DNA from: Flavilitoribacter sp020436695 | GTDB taxonomy: Bacteria; Bacteroidota; Bacteroidia; Chitinophagales; Saprospiraceae | Assembly: GCA_041392665.1 (NCBI GenBank) | Contig: JAWKLQ010000002.1 | Location: forward strand, 415,853 to 479,852 | Length of the DNA: 64,000 bases | Direction: 5' to 3' | Shown here: one piece after another, positions 41,581 to 50,804 of the stretch | Numbering within the stretch: position 1 is the stretch's first letter | Layout: every line of letters begins with the position of its first letter | Made by a program: the position numbers and the translations under genes | The notes under the pieces: model-generated | Databases searched by the model: none | The model's input: the letters and a program-made list of their open reading frames with translations, nothing else | What the model was told of the DNA's origin: nothing

Positions 41581-42723
41581 TTATTCCATCACCTGATCCG
41601 CTACTTTCAACTGCTTTTCATCCCAATAAGCATCCTCGTGAAAATTATAGGCTGAAGGCTGGTAGGTGCCTACGAGATCGACCTCTGCTTTGGCGGGCAC
41701 ATCCATCCCCAGCAGATAATAGGTGGCATTGACAAAAAGGCGGCGCACATCCTCATCCATCATGTCCGTAGCAGAACCAATGGTAGAAGTAAAGGATCTC
41801 CCCATCTTGCCACCCGGAAGTTGGTACGATTTTGTCCAGGCAATGGGCATCATCGGATCATTGGGATTATAGGCATTTTTGGCGGCGGAATTGGTCGTAG
41901 CCACCACATGGTCCGACTCTTTCAAACCATAAAACGGATCGTTCTCATCAAATTCGCCTTCCCGCTCGGTTACCTGCCCCATGATGATGGGCATGGCATC
42001 TCCGGGCAGCGGCAGTCTTACGCCGTAAACATCAGTAGGGCCCCATATAGCGCCGTCGGCTATCCCATTGACAATGGGATGATCCGCAGCATTTTCGGCG
42101 ATCAGCCCGCGGGTACTCTGATTTTTGTGATGCCCGTGGTGGGTATGCCAGCGCTCGCCCAGCACCAGACGGCCGAAGCCCCCGTCCCAGGCATTACCCT
42201 CTTCATTGAAGGAATTGCCCCATTGGTACCATTGGTTGGTCGTATCCTTAAAATTAAAGGCATGAGTAGCGGTACGAATGCCGATCACCGGTTTGCCGGC
42301 CTTCAGGTACTCGGCAAAATATTGCATCTGGCTATCCGGCAGCGCCCGGAAACGCGTGAACAGGATCATCAGATCGGCATCTTCCAATGCTTCCAAGCCG
42401 GGGATATTACCGGTGTAGTTCGGATCAATGATACCGGGCTCGGCCGGGTCCTGTGCAAATAAGACCGTGCAGTCGAAGCCATGCTCCGTACTCAGTATTT
42501 TAGCCAGCTGGGGCAGCGCCTCTTCCGAGCGATATTCCTCATCTCCGCTCACCAGTACTATATTTTTACCGACGGCCGGTTCTCCCTGGTAGGTTACCCA
42601 CTCCACCGGGCCGGATGTAGTCATCGTTTCATCGCTATCTTCCGAAGTAGTGGCCGGCCCGCAACTATATGCACAAAGACCAAAAATAAAGGCGAAACTG
42701 AGTAAGCATGGTAGTGATCTCAT
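41581..42723 (-). CDS. ThuA-domain lipoprotein
   Basis: This 380-residue exported lipoprotein (lipobox YSC, Cys21) carries a ThuA-like class I glutamine-amidotransferase fold domain: NIVLVSGDEEYRSEEALPQLA, LMILFTRFRALPD, AGKPVIGIRTATHAF, and a His-rich HTHHGHHK segment. Proteins of this type are common in sugar-degradation loci of Planctomycetes and Bacteroidota; the family is named for trehalose utilisation, but the reaction is not established. It is the last gene of the minus-strand cluster that includes sugar-acid enzymes. Possibly a periplasmic sugar oxidation or binding component. Confidence 0.82.
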   Translation of the reverse strand: MRSLPCLLSFAFIFGLCAYSCGPATTSEDSDETMTTSGPVEWVTYQGEPAVGKNIVLVSGDEEYRSEEALPQLAKILSTEHGFDCTVLFAQDPAEPGIIDPNYTGNIPGLEALEDADLMILFTRFRALPDSQMQYFAEYLKAGKPVIGIRTATHAFNFKDTTNQWYQWGNSFNEEGNAWDGGFGRLVLGERWHTHHGHHKNQSTRGLIAENAADHPIVNGIADGAIWGPTDVYGVRLPLPGDAMPIIMGQVTEREGEFDENDPFYGLKESDHVVATTNSAAKNAYNPNDPMMPIAWTKSYQLPGGKMGRSFTSTIGSATDMMDEDVRRLFVNATYYLLGMDVPAKAEVDLVGTYQPSAYNFHEDAYWDEKQLKVADQVME

Positions 42724-42762
42724 GATATTGGATTGTAATCTTTAGGACTTTTATAGTAGTGA

Positions 42763-43722
42763 TTATTTGCCGTTCAGAGCGGCTGAATTGAATATGTATT
42801 TGTCGTCAATACTTTTCCCTTCCAGCAGGGCTAAGGTATTGCGCACGGTAAGCACACACATTTCATTGTAAGTACGCGCTGTCAGGCTGGCCGAATGTGG
42901 AGTGATCAGTACATTATCCAGTTCCAGGAACGGATGGCCCGCAGACGGCGGTTCTACTGTAAGCACATCAGCCGCAAAACCGCCGATCGTTCCCTGCATC
43001 AGCGCCTTCAGTAAGGCGGTCTCATCAATGACCGCTCCCCGGGAGGTATTAATGATCAAGCCGTGCGGCTGCATTTTCGCAATAGCGGCCGTATCGAGCA
43101 GATGACGCGTAGCGTTCGTTAACGGCAGATGCAGACTGATGATATCCGCCCGCTGCAATAACTCCTCCAGACTGCAGAAGTCATAATCAACACCCGGCTT
43201 TTCCTTTTGCCCGGAATAAATGACCTGCATACCGAAAGCAGTTGCCAGTCGTGCCACTTTGCTGCCGATATCCCCCAGTCCCAGAATACCGAGCGTCTTA
43301 CCTCTGATCTCATCGCCGGCGTAAACCGTGCGGAATCCCCAATTATTGTCCTTGACCGCTGCAATGGAACGATACATTTGACGCTGCAGACTCAACATCA
43401 GGGCCAGCGTATGTTCCGCTACGGTATCAGCATTACTCCCCGGAGCATTCACTACTTTAACGCCGCTGGTGGTGGCAAAATCTACGTGTACATTATCCAG
43501 CCCTACGCCACAACGTGCAATCACTTCCAGATCTGGGCACCCGGAGATAAGTTCGGGGCTGACATCTCCCTTACCGCGGGTGATAATGGCATGAATGGGA
43601 TGCATTTCCGCGATAGCCGGTCCGGAAGAAGGAGAGTCGGCCATAAAGATTTGGGCACCTTCATGCAGGAGCTGATCTGCTTCCTCACTTACGGTTTCCA
43701 GCAAGAGGATGTTTTTTTTCAT
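42763..43722 (-). CDS. D-isomer-specific 2-hydroxyacid dehydrogenase
   Basis: This 319-residue NAD(P)-dependent enzyme of the phosphoglycerate dehydrogenase/glyoxylate reductase group reduces 2-keto acids or oxidises D-2-hydroxyacids. The nucleotide motif GILGLGDIGSKVA, the ARCGVGLDNV segment with the substrate Arg, NTSRGAVIDE and LITPHSASLT with the catalytic His are all present. No C-terminal ACT domain, so not a regulated SerA. In context it may reduce a keto acid made by the neighbouring dehydratase, but serine or glyoxylate metabolism is possible. Confidence 0.88.
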   Translation of the reverse strand: MKKNILLLETVSEEADQLLHEGAQIFMADSPSSGPAIAEMHPIHAIITRGKGDVSPELISGCPDLEVIARCGVGLDNVHVDFATTSGVKVVNAPGSNADTVAEHTLALMLSLQRQMYRSIAAVKDNNWGFRTVYAGDEIRGKTLGILGLGDIGSKVARLATAFGMQVIYSGQKEKPGVDYDFCSLEELLQRADIISLHLPLTNATRHLLDTAAIAKMQPHGLIINTSRGAVIDETALLKALMQGTIGGFAADVLTVEPPSAGHPFLELDNVLITPHSASLTARTYNEMCVLTVRNTLALLEGKSIDDKYIFNSAALNGK

Positions 43723-43808
43723 TCAGAAATATGTGTTAGTCGTCAGTCTGTTAGTCATAAGTCGTCAGTCAGTAGTGCTGCGGAATCAAATATTAATATT
43801 TTATGACT

Positions 43809-43879
43809 CGCACTTGGAAAGTGCCTGGCTCCGGTTTTGTGCAGTAGTCCCTTCCGGAGTGAAGCACGCTCCGAGTGCG
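43809..43879. repeat. palindromic repeat, copy B
   Basis: Imperfect 26 bp arms (43809-43834 with 43854-43879) have the form CGCACT.GGA..GTGC.T..CTCCGG. The left arm is closely similar to the right arm of copy A at 20371-20397. It lies between the 2-hydroxyacid dehydrogenase and VOC genes, next to GTCAGT/GTCGTC word repeats at 43738-43775. Confidence 0.6.
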
Positions 43880-43957
43880 GTATTGCAGCAAGATTATGAA
43901 TTCTTGATCCGCGACACTAGAGATTGAAAACTAGCAGACTGAAGACTATAGACTTCC

Positions 43958-44455
43958 TTATTTTTTACCATGATACAGGACGGCATTTTCACTTTTATAC
44001 CCCCGGAAATCATTTCTGCCGGAAACATATAAGCCTTCCTGATAGAACTCATCTTCAAAAATAGCCGGATCGATCTTGTCCTTGTACTCAGGAGGGGAAG
44101 AGATCTCCAGGAGGTTGCCGGATGGGTCGCGAATGAACATTTGCATCACGCCCTGCGGCAATTGACGCACTTTCCCCCAAGGTGTGATATCGATAATGTC
44201 CAGTTCTTTCATTCGCCAGTAGAACGTATTGAAATCATCGACCACCAGGCAAATATGTCCGCGGAAGGATTGCGCATCCTCCCATTCCGAGAGATGGAGT
44301 TGTTCTTCTTCGTTAATTTTGAAAAAGGCTGTGGGATAATCAAAAACGAAAGCAGGGATCACTTCCAGTCCCATTTCGTGCTCGTAAAATTCAGCAGCGG
44401 TCTCCAGCTGATCCACGATCAGGGTGACGTGATTGATCTTGGTTAGTTTAGGCAT
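43958..44455 (-). CDS. VOC-family (glyoxalase/dioxygenase fold) protein
   Basis: This 165-residue protein begins with KINHVTLIVDQLETAAEFYEHEMGLEV, the typical first half of a vicinal oxygen chelate domain (His8 as metal ligand), followed by GHICLVVDDFNTFYWRMKEL and a C-terminal QMFIRDPSGNLLEI segment with the terminal Glu ligand. It is a single two-module VOC domain plus a short tail. Cluster partners are sugar-acid enzymes, so an isomerase, lyase or dioxygenase on an intermediate is possible, but the reaction cannot be read. Confidence 0.85.
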   Translation of the reverse strand: MPKLTKINHVTLIVDQLETAAEFYEHEMGLEVIPAFVFDYPTAFFKINEEEQLHLSEWEDAQSFRGHICLVVDDFNTFYWRMKELDIIDITPWGKVRQLPQGVMQMFIRDPSGNLLEISSPPEYKDKIDPAIFEDEFYQEGLYVSGRNDFRGYKSENAVLYHGKK

Positions 44456-44537
44456 GGCTAATGGTTTTATGACGGTGGACGGTAGACGGTGAACGGTAGA
44501 CGACTAAAATGCCCCATCTACCTTCTGCCGTTTCCCC

Positions 44538-45704
44538 TCAACCGTTTTGAGTATACTCTTTAACAAAATCCCAGTTGACCGAAAGTCCCAGTCCGGGAAC
44601 GGTGGGAGCTGTAATGTGGCCGTCGACCGCTTCGATCTTTTCCTGTACCAGATCGTACATCATGGGGTTGCCCCCGCTGGAAAATTCGATGATCACGGCT
44701 GAAGCGCTGGCGAAGGCGATGTTCACGCCCGCCATAAAGGAGAAGGCCGAACCCCAGCAATGTGGAGCCAGTTCCAGTTGGTAGGCATCTGCCAGGGCAG
44801 CTACCCGCCAGCTTTCAGTGATACCGCCGATGATGGCGGAATCCGGCTGCAACACATCCACGGCCCGGTGGTCTACCAATTCCCGCATATTAAAGCGGGT
44901 AAATTCACTTTCCCCGGCAGCAATGGGGATGGTCGTCATAGCCCGGACCTCTGCGGTTCCTTTCTTATTATCGGGGGAGATGGGTTCTTCCATCCAGTAC
45001 AGATTGCAGTCTTCCACTGCCCTACAGAAACGTTTGGCTTCCGGCACGGAAAACGTACCATGAGCATCCGTCATGATCTTGATGTCCGGCCCCAGGGCCT
45101 CCCGCGCTGCTTTTACCCGCTCAATACTGTAATCGACAGTCTCGTCCATCACGCCCACCCGCATTTTGATGGCCTTAAAACCTTTAGCGGTATAGCCGAG
45201 TAATTGTTCGCCGATGGCGTCACTACCGGCCCAGCCTCCGCTCGCATAAGCCTCCATCCGGTCGCGCATGGCGCCACCCAGCAATTGAACGACGGGGACT
45301 TCCAGAGATTTACCCAGCAGGTCCCAGAGTGCCATATCCACACCGCTCATAGCGGAGACCGTCAATCCCCGGTTACCCAGGATGGGAAATACCCGGCCTC
45401 TTTTCAATGCGTAGTGATCCCGCACACCATTGTACATGCGTTCCCAGAGTTCATTGATCTTGCGGGCATCCTGTCCGATAAGTATCGGAGCCAGTTCGTT
45501 TTCTACACAGGTAACGATGGAGGCGCATACGCCGGAAGAACCTACGGCTGCCTTTGCTTCTCCAAATCCCTGGCGACCATCTTCGGTGGTCACCACCACC
45601 AGCGTCATATCAAAAGCGGTCAGCAATCCGTAGTCGGAACGGTGTTGTTTCTTTTCCGGTATCGGACAGCGAAGCCAGAAGGCTTCTACTTTAGCTATCT
45701 TCAT
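44538..45704 (-). CDS. enolase-superfamily (mandelate racemase/MLE) dehydratase or epimerase
   Basis: This 388-residue enzyme has a MKIAKVEAFWLR start and a capping domain followed by a barrel with catalytic motifs: FKAIKMRVG (Lys on strand 2), TDAHGTF (Asp), MEEPISPDN (Glu), GESEFTRF (Glu) and LAPHCWGSA (His). A base pair of Lys and His, as in the mandelate racemase and sugar-acid dehydratase groups, is consistent with abstraction of a proton alpha to a carboxylate. It differs from the ManD-like protein at 12123. It sits next to a DTE-like epimerase and is likely an acid-sugar dehydratase of unknown specificity. Confidence 0.87.
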   Translation of the reverse strand: MKIAKVEAFWLRCPIPEKKQHRSDYGLLTAFDMTLVVVTTEDGRQGFGEAKAAVGSSGVCASIVTCVENELAPILIGQDARKINELWERMYNGVRDHYALKRGRVFPILGNRGLTVSAMSGVDMALWDLLGKSLEVPVVQLLGGAMRDRMEAYASGGWAGSDAIGEQLLGYTAKGFKAIKMRVGVMDETVDYSIERVKAAREALGPDIKIMTDAHGTFSVPEAKRFCRAVEDCNLYWMEEPISPDNKKGTAEVRAMTTIPIAAGESEFTRFNMRELVDHRAVDVLQPDSAIIGGITESWRVAALADAYQLELAPHCWGSAFSFMAGVNIAFASASAVIIEFSSGGNPMMYDLVQEKIEAVDGHITAPTVPGLGLSVNWDFVKEYTQNG

Positions 45705-45753
45705 AAATTTCAGTTATCAGTTGTTATACCCATTCGTCATCTCTCTCTCCAAA

Positions 45754-46638
45754 TCAAATGAGCGGTCGGAGTGTGTCAATTGACTTCTGCGTCAACATAC
45801 TATAGAACTCCTCGGTAAAGGCAGAGCTCCCGTGATCTTCCAGGAATTTCAGCTGTTCCGGCGACAGTCCTTCCGGATGCTCATCGATACTACCGGGATA
45901 AGGATTAGCCGGTGTGCGGTCCAGTGGGGGGCAGAATTCTACGGAAAGGGCGCCATCGTAACCAACTTCCTTGAGCAGGGAAACGATCTTTGGCCAGTCC
46001 AGTGTTCCCATACCTGGCGCCATGCGGTTGTTGTCGGCCACATGTACACCGACCAGCCGATCCTTGGCACGCTTGATAGCTTCGTAGGTGTTGGCCTCCT
46101 CCAGGTTCATGTGGAATACATCGAGGCATACTCCACAGTTGGGCCCTACCGCCTTGGCCAGCGCCAGGGCCTGATCGCCGCGATTGACAAAATAGGTCTC
46201 AAAACGGTTGATCGGTTCAATACCGATCAGAATACCGGATTTTTCGGCATAATCGTAACATTCCTTTACCGATTCAACCGCCCATTCCCATTCCTCTTCC
46301 GGCCGGGCGTCGGGTTCTACTTTGCCTACCGTTCCGGGTACCAGCGATACCATATGGCCATCCAGTTCTTTGACCATGGTGATCACATCTTTTACATATT
46401 GGATGGAAGCCGCACGCTGAGCTTCGTCTCTGGCCAGTAAGTTCCGCTTTTCCATCATCAGGGTCACAGAGCCCCAGCAGCTCAATCCTTTGCTTTTCAG
46501 TAATTGCCGGACCTCTTTCGTATCGTACATATCAGGTGCTCCCTGTATTTCCAGAGCATCGTATCCCTGACTGGCAATGCGGGCAACGGTCTTTTCCAGC
46601 GGCTCGGCCCGCATCCAGTTGTGAATGGCTAGGTGCAT
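45754..46638 (-). CDS. D-tagatose 3-epimerase-like sugar isomerase
   Basis: This 294-residue TIM-barrel protein of the xylose isomerase-like superfamily has metal ligands in IGIEPINRFET (Glu), CLDVFHMNLEE (Asp and His), VHVADNNR and LSVEFCPP (Glu). The EPINRFET and DVFHMN segments are characteristic of D-tagatose/D-allulose 3-epimerases and related L-ribulose epimerases, so C3 epimerisation of a ketose or keto acid is likely. It is separated by 49 bases from the enolase-superfamily gene downstream on the same strand and forms the upstream part of that mini-operon. Confidence 0.86.
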   Translation of the reverse strand: MHLAIHNWMRAEPLEKTVARIASQGYDALEIQGAPDMYDTKEVRQLLKSKGLSCWGSVTLMMEKRNLLARDEAQRAASIQYVKDVITMVKELDGHMVSLVPGTVGKVEPDARPEEEWEWAVESVKECYDYAEKSGILIGIEPINRFETYFVNRGDQALALAKAVGPNCGVCLDVFHMNLEEANTYEAIKRAKDRLVGVHVADNNRMAPGMGTLDWPKIVSLLKEVGYDGALSVEFCPPLDRTPANPYPGSIDEHPEGLSPEQLKFLEDHGSSAFTEEFYSMLTQKSIDTLRPLI

Positions 46639-46669
46639 ATGTTTTTGAGTTTTTTACTAAATTATTTCA

Positions 46670-46714
46670 GTTGCCGGTTGCCGGTTAATCGTAGACAAAC
46701 CGGCAACTGGCAAC
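46670..46714 (-). terminator. hairpin between the haem lipoprotein and epimerase genes
   Basis: The arms GTTGCCGGTTGCCGGTT (46670-46686) and 46698-46714 pair at 16 of 17 positions over an 11 base loop. The arms are built from repeated GTTGCCG words, another example of a word-repeat hairpin. On the minus strand it follows the stop codon of the haem lipoprotein gene and precedes the epimerase gene. Confidence 0.6.
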
Positions 46715-46730
46715 CGACAACTTGTATTTA

Positions 46731-49700
46731 TTACATCGGATGTTGCGACAGCAATTCCTCCGGCGAATAAAATCCGGTTTTATCCTTAGTGGCATCCCGT
46801 ACGGTTTTTACCTGTTCGGCACTGATCACGGAAGATTTATTTCCGAACGTATTGCGGACGTAGGTAAGTACGGCGGCCAGTTCATCATCTTTAAGTAAAC
46901 CTCCGAAAGGCGTCATGGGCACCTGTCCCGGATATTCTTTTCCAGAAACTTCAATAGGGCCGAATAGCCCGTTCAACGCAATTTTAATAAGACGTTCTTC
47001 CGGTCCGTTCACCCACTCCGTGCCGGCCAACGGCGGAAAGCCGGATGCCACCAGTCCCTTGCCGTCTTCCTGATGACAAGTTATACAAAATCCTTCGCGC
47101 TCGTAAATTTCCTTGCCCTTAATAAATACCGCAAGTTCTTTCCCTTTAAGATGGGTTTTCACTTCTTCCTGCGTATGTTGTTCTACCGTTTTACCATTGA
47201 TATGAGCCACTGCCGTGCGGTAAGCGGGTTCCATCCATTTATCAAGAGGATGTTGTGCCGCCTCATTCAGGATCGGCATGCCCACTTCCGGTTCCAGCCA
47301 GGAGGCGGCTACAATGGCTTCCAGCCGGACGCGGCCATGATCATCCGCAGCCGCCTGACGCAGCAATTCGGCCTGATCTTTCATTTGATGTCCGACATAA
47401 CGGAGCGTGCGCACTGCAGCTGCCCTCACCCGGTGGTCTGAAGCATTCAACAGGCGGCGCAGCAGTGGGGCTTCAATCTGATCCAGGCCCCAGCTTACCC
47501 AGAGTGCTTCCAGAAGATGGTGTTCGTAACGGGGATCCTGCCGGTCCAGATTATCCACCCATTTGCGCAGGCTGTGCAATACCTCTGCGGCATCACGGCC
47601 TCGCAATTCCCGTCGGGTACGATAACGGGTACGGTATTCCGGCAGCGTAAGGTTGTTCAGCAATTCATCGATACTGGCCCCGGCCACTTTGGCGGGTTCC
47701 ACCAACGGCCGCGACGGATAGGTGACGCGGTATATACGTCCGTGCTGGTGATCGCGCAGAGGGTCCCGGGCGTTATGTTGCATGTGACCAATGAGCACAT
47801 TGTGCCAGTCAATGATATACAGAGAGCCGTCGGGAGCAAATTCCATGTCCACCGGACGGAAGTTTTTATCACTGGACTGTACCAGATCCTGACGGAACTT
47901 CAGCGTGTAGCCCGTCCCATCTTCCACCATTTGGTGTTGTTTCGTTCCCAGAAATCCAATAGTATTGTTGATCAACAGGTCGCCCTGTACTTCATCCGGA
48001 AAATGACGGCTGGATACGAATTCCAGACCGGAGGTCGGACGCACGCGTTGCGCTTCCTCCACCAAACTAAAGCTTTTGTCGTGGGATTCTCCGTAGTAAG
48101 GCTTGCTGGTGCCCGGCGTCATCCAGCGGATATCCGGACCGGAAGTTTCTGCGAAAAACGGTTCCCCCCAGTCATCAAAGGCAATGCCCCAGGGATTGGG
48201 GATCGGCAACTGAGCCGTACGCTCCAGTCGGCGACGCTGCGGATTGTAGCGATAAAAACCGCCATTAGTCCCCCGTACGGTTCCGTAAGGCGTTTCTACA
48301 TTGGTGTGCAGGAAAACGCCTTCTCCCATGAAAATAGCTCCGGACGGATCAGAGCAAAAGGCACTGATCACATGGTGAGAGTCGTGGTCATCAAAACCAC
48401 TGAGAATGATCTGACTTTTGTCCGCTTTATCGTCGCCGTCCGTATCGGTAAATAATTTCAAATTAGTACCCTGAGCGATATATACCCCTTCGGGCGCAAA
48501 TTCAAATCCGGTAGGCAAATGCAGGCCATCCACCCAAACCGTCTGTTTATCCGCTTTGCCGTCACCGTCTGCATCCTCCAGGATCAAAAGTTTATCATTG
48601 GGCCGGGTATCTCCGGGCTTGTAGTGCGGATAACTCGGCATAACCGCCACCCACAAACGCCCCTGATTATCGAAAGATAACTGTACGGGATTAGCCAGAT
48701 CCGGGAAGTCTTCTTCCGAAGCAAATAAATCGATCTGATAACCGGGCGGCAAAGTGAATTGCTTGATGGCTTCCGCGCCATAGAGATATCTCGGATTGCC
48801 GTTCTTTTCACTGGGCTGGTAATTGGTTTCTACCGGCGGCAGCACGGAAGTCTGCTCATCTGCCTGAGCGAGATCCATTTCTTCACCGTGATTGGCTTTC
48901 CAGATGGCCTCATCCCGCAGGGCCGTCATTTCCCGGATCTTCTTAAGCTCTGCCGGGTAGTTATCCGGACCGAACGGCTCATAGCGTCTGCCGAACACGT
49001 GCACGCCGTTCGGGATCTTAAAGTCATTATGCCACATCCAGTTCTTTTCCAGTACGGCGGCGTGGATGAGATCGCGATTTGCCTCCGCTTCCGGTTCTTT
49101 TGGCCCGAATAGTTGATCCACCAACAGCGGAGCCAGCTTTTCATACCCTTCTTCGGTTAGTTGAAAACCGTCCATCGTCAGGAAATGATCGGTTTCTGAG
49201 AACCAATCAGCTGTGGGGGCAAACAGGTCTATAAACAATACATTATGAGCATCGGCTACTTCCCGCATGGCATCGGTATACAGCGACAGTTGTTTATTTT
49301 CCTTTACCCCGTCCGGCAGATCAAATTGTGCAGACAAGTCCTCGAAAGCAATTGGAGATACCAGTGCAAGCTGCGGATTGGAGTGTCCGTTGTATTCCTG
49401 ACTGAGGGTATGCTCGATAAATGCGGCCAGTTCGCCCTTGAAGTTTTCCAGTCCGGCTTCTCCTGCAAAGGATTCACTGTAACCGAAGAAACCGATTATG
49501 ATATCGCCTCCCAGGCGGGTGATCCACTCATCAGGTGTTTCAAAGTGCCCCTGGCTCCCCGATGGATTAGCCAGCTCCGTCTGAAATTTTTCCGCCCCCG
49601 GAAATGCCCAGGGAGAGACCCGTCCGGAATGCGGCCGGAATCCAGGGGTATTACCGCCGTCGCACATATTGCGGATATAGAGCATGCTATCCGGATAGCG

Positions 49701-49937
49701 CACCTGCATTTCGGTTTCGAAATAGCCAAAATTCATCATTCTCGATCCCAGGTTATTGCCTACCAGGATGATGTGAGCGTCCTTATTTAAAGCGAGGAAA
49801 CCGGAATTGTTGCCAACAGTAGCCTTCTCCTGGCAACCACTGGTCAACGAAATAAGTAATAGGGTAGCCAAAACGTGGCACACGAAAGGTATTATGGCGG
49901 ATCGTCTGGACGATGCGGATGGATGTGATCGGTTCAT
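46731..49937 (-). CDS. large lipoprotein: SGNH-like, sorbosone dehydrogenase-like propeller, HEAT and cytochrome c domains
   Basis: This 1068-residue lipoprotein (lipobox SGC, Cys35) belongs to the PVC-type haem-binding CxxCH family. Residues about 50-275 look like an SGNH hydrolase-type domain (IILVGNNLGSR, IIGFFGYSES, DGFQLTEEGY). About 390-760 is a beta-propeller related to L-sorbosone dehydrogenase (AVMPSYPHYKPG, GRLWVAV, LPTGFEFAPEGVY). About 770-930 are HEAT repeats. The C-terminus has a cytochrome c domain with CITCH at 951-955 and a Met ligand near 1008 (VPMTPFG). It should oxidise a sugar or aldehyde in the periplasm and pass electrons to the haem. Likely the key oxidase of the cluster, but the true substrate is unknown. 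Confidence 0.87.
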   Translation of the reverse strand: MNRSHPSASSRRSAIIPFVCHVLATLLLISLTSGCQEKATVGNNSGFLALNKDAHIILVGNNLGSRMMNFGYFETEMQVRYPDSMLYIRNMCDGGNTPGFRPHSGRVSPWAFPGAEKFQTELANPSGSQGHFETPDEWITRLGGDIIIGFFGYSESFAGEAGLENFKGELAAFIEHTLSQEYNGHSNPQLALVSPIAFEDLSAQFDLPDGVKENKQLSLYTDAMREVADAHNVLFIDLFAPTADWFSETDHFLTMDGFQLTEEGYEKLAPLLVDQLFGPKEPEAEANRDLIHAAVLEKNWMWHNDFKIPNGVHVFGRRYEPFGPDNYPAELKKIREMTALRDEAIWKANHGEEMDLAQADEQTSVLPPVETNYQPSEKNGNPRYLYGAEAIKQFTLPPGYQIDLFASEEDFPDLANPVQLSFDNQGRLWVAVMPSYPHYKPGDTRPNDKLLILEDADGDGKADKQTVWVDGLHLPTGFEFAPEGVYIAQGTNLKLFTDTDGDDKADKSQIILSGFDDHDSHHVISAFCSDPSGAIFMGEGVFLHTNVETPYGTVRGTNGGFYRYNPQRRRLERTAQLPIPNPWGIAFDDWGEPFFAETSGPDIRWMTPGTSKPYYGESHDKSFSLVEEAQRVRPTSGLEFVSSRHFPDEVQGDLLINNTIGFLGTKQHQMVEDGTGYTLKFRQDLVQSSDKNFRPVDMEFAPDGSLYIIDWHNVLIGHMQHNARDPLRDHQHGRIYRVTYPSRPLVEPAKVAGASIDELLNNLTLPEYRTRYRTRRELRGRDAAEVLHSLRKWVDNLDRQDPRYEHHLLEALWVSWGLDQIEAPLLRRLLNASDHRVRAAAVRTLRYVGHQMKDQAELLRQAAADDHGRVRLEAIVAASWLEPEVGMPILNEAAQHPLDKWMEPAYRTAVAHINGKTVEQHTQEEVKTHLKGKELAVFIKGKEIYEREGFCITCHQEDGKGLVASGFPPLAGTEWVNGPEERLIKIALNGLFGPIEVSGKEYPGQVPMTPFGGLLKDDELAAVLTYVRNTFGNKSSVISAEQVKTVRDATKDKTGFYSPEELLSQHPM

Positions 49938-50333
49938 TAAATGGTCTTTCTATTGGTAGGAAAAGAAGGGTTGGGTATTGGAATGCAGAATAAATCCGGA
50001 GATGAGCAATTGTTACGCCATCCCAACGGGTATCTATCTTTTTCCAATCTGTCGTGAGACAGGCTTATTTTACAAGCACTCAACGCCGGCAAATCCACCT
50101 TTTTCTGCAGGCAGTTTTGCAACTAGTGATAAATGTAAGAAAAAGACGTCAACTCCAACCCGTGCCCGGACACAGTTTTTTCTATTGGTCTAAATTTTAA
50201 GATTTTCCTTTCTGATACATCCGTAAAATATGGGAATAGGGACCAAAGAGCAGGGATTTAGTCTAAGCTTGACCTATTCCATACGGATTACCTGTAAGTA
50301 GCTTTATTTTTGATGAAGACAAAATGAAGTGGA
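49938..50333. other. 396 bp gap between divergent genes
   Basis: It holds the promoters of the haem lipoprotein (minus) and the NTF2-like gene (plus). An 8 bp inverted pair GGAATAGG/CCTATTCC (50234-50241 with 50273-50280) might be an operator. No gene was found; the open frames here have no coding character. Confidence 0.4.
50305..50312 (+). promoter_or_regulatory. -7 element of the NTF2-like gene
   Basis: TATTTTTG matches TAnnTTTG and lies 21 bases before the ATG at 50334. The expected -33 TTTG is not clear. Confidence 0.4.
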
Positions 50334-50804
50334 ATGAATATCAAAACGATACTTTTTACCTGCGCCCTTTTCATAGTGGCCGATTATACCCTGAGTGCAC
50401 AGGCTGATGCGGAAAAAGAGATCCTGCTCCCTATTCATCAACTGTTCGATGGCATGCGCGCCGGAGATAGCAGCATGGTACACGCCGCTTTCCATCCGAC
50501 AGCCCGTTTGCAAACAACTTTCACGAATAAGGAAGGGAACCCCGTGGTACACACGGCAGATCTGGAAAAATTCCTCGTGCAGATCGGCACGCCCCACGAT
50601 CAGGTATACGACGAACAGATCTGGGGCTACGACGTCAAACTGGAAGACAATCTGGCGACGGTCTGGACACCTTATTCCTTTTATCTGGGCGAAACCCTCC
50701 TGCACTGCGGCGTAAATGCTTTTCACGTTGCCAAAACGGAAGACGGCTGGAAGATCATCCAGATCACCGATACGCGGAAGAAGGAAGGATGTAAGGAGAA
50801 ATAA
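50334..50804 (+). CDS. exported NTF2-like (SnoaL/lumazine-binding-like) protein
   Basis: This 156-residue secreted protein has a signal peptide ending TLSAQ near residue 23. The remainder is an NTF2-like cone fold: EKEILLPIHQLFDGMRAGDSSMVHAAFHPTARLQTTF is the typical helical start with the conserved short His-Ala-Arg segment, followed by strands with AFHVAKTEDGWKII at the end. Proteins of this kind often act as small-molecule binding or unknown enzymes. It is divergent from the haem lipoprotein gene. Function unknown. Confidence 0.82.
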   Translation: MNIKTILFTCALFIVADYTLSAQADAEKEILLPIHQLFDGMRAGDSSMVHAAFHPTARLQTTFTNKEGNPVVHTADLEKFLVQIGTPHDQVYDEQIWGYDVKLEDNLATVWTPYSFYLGETLLHCGVNAFHVAKTEDGWKIIQITDTRKKEGCKEK

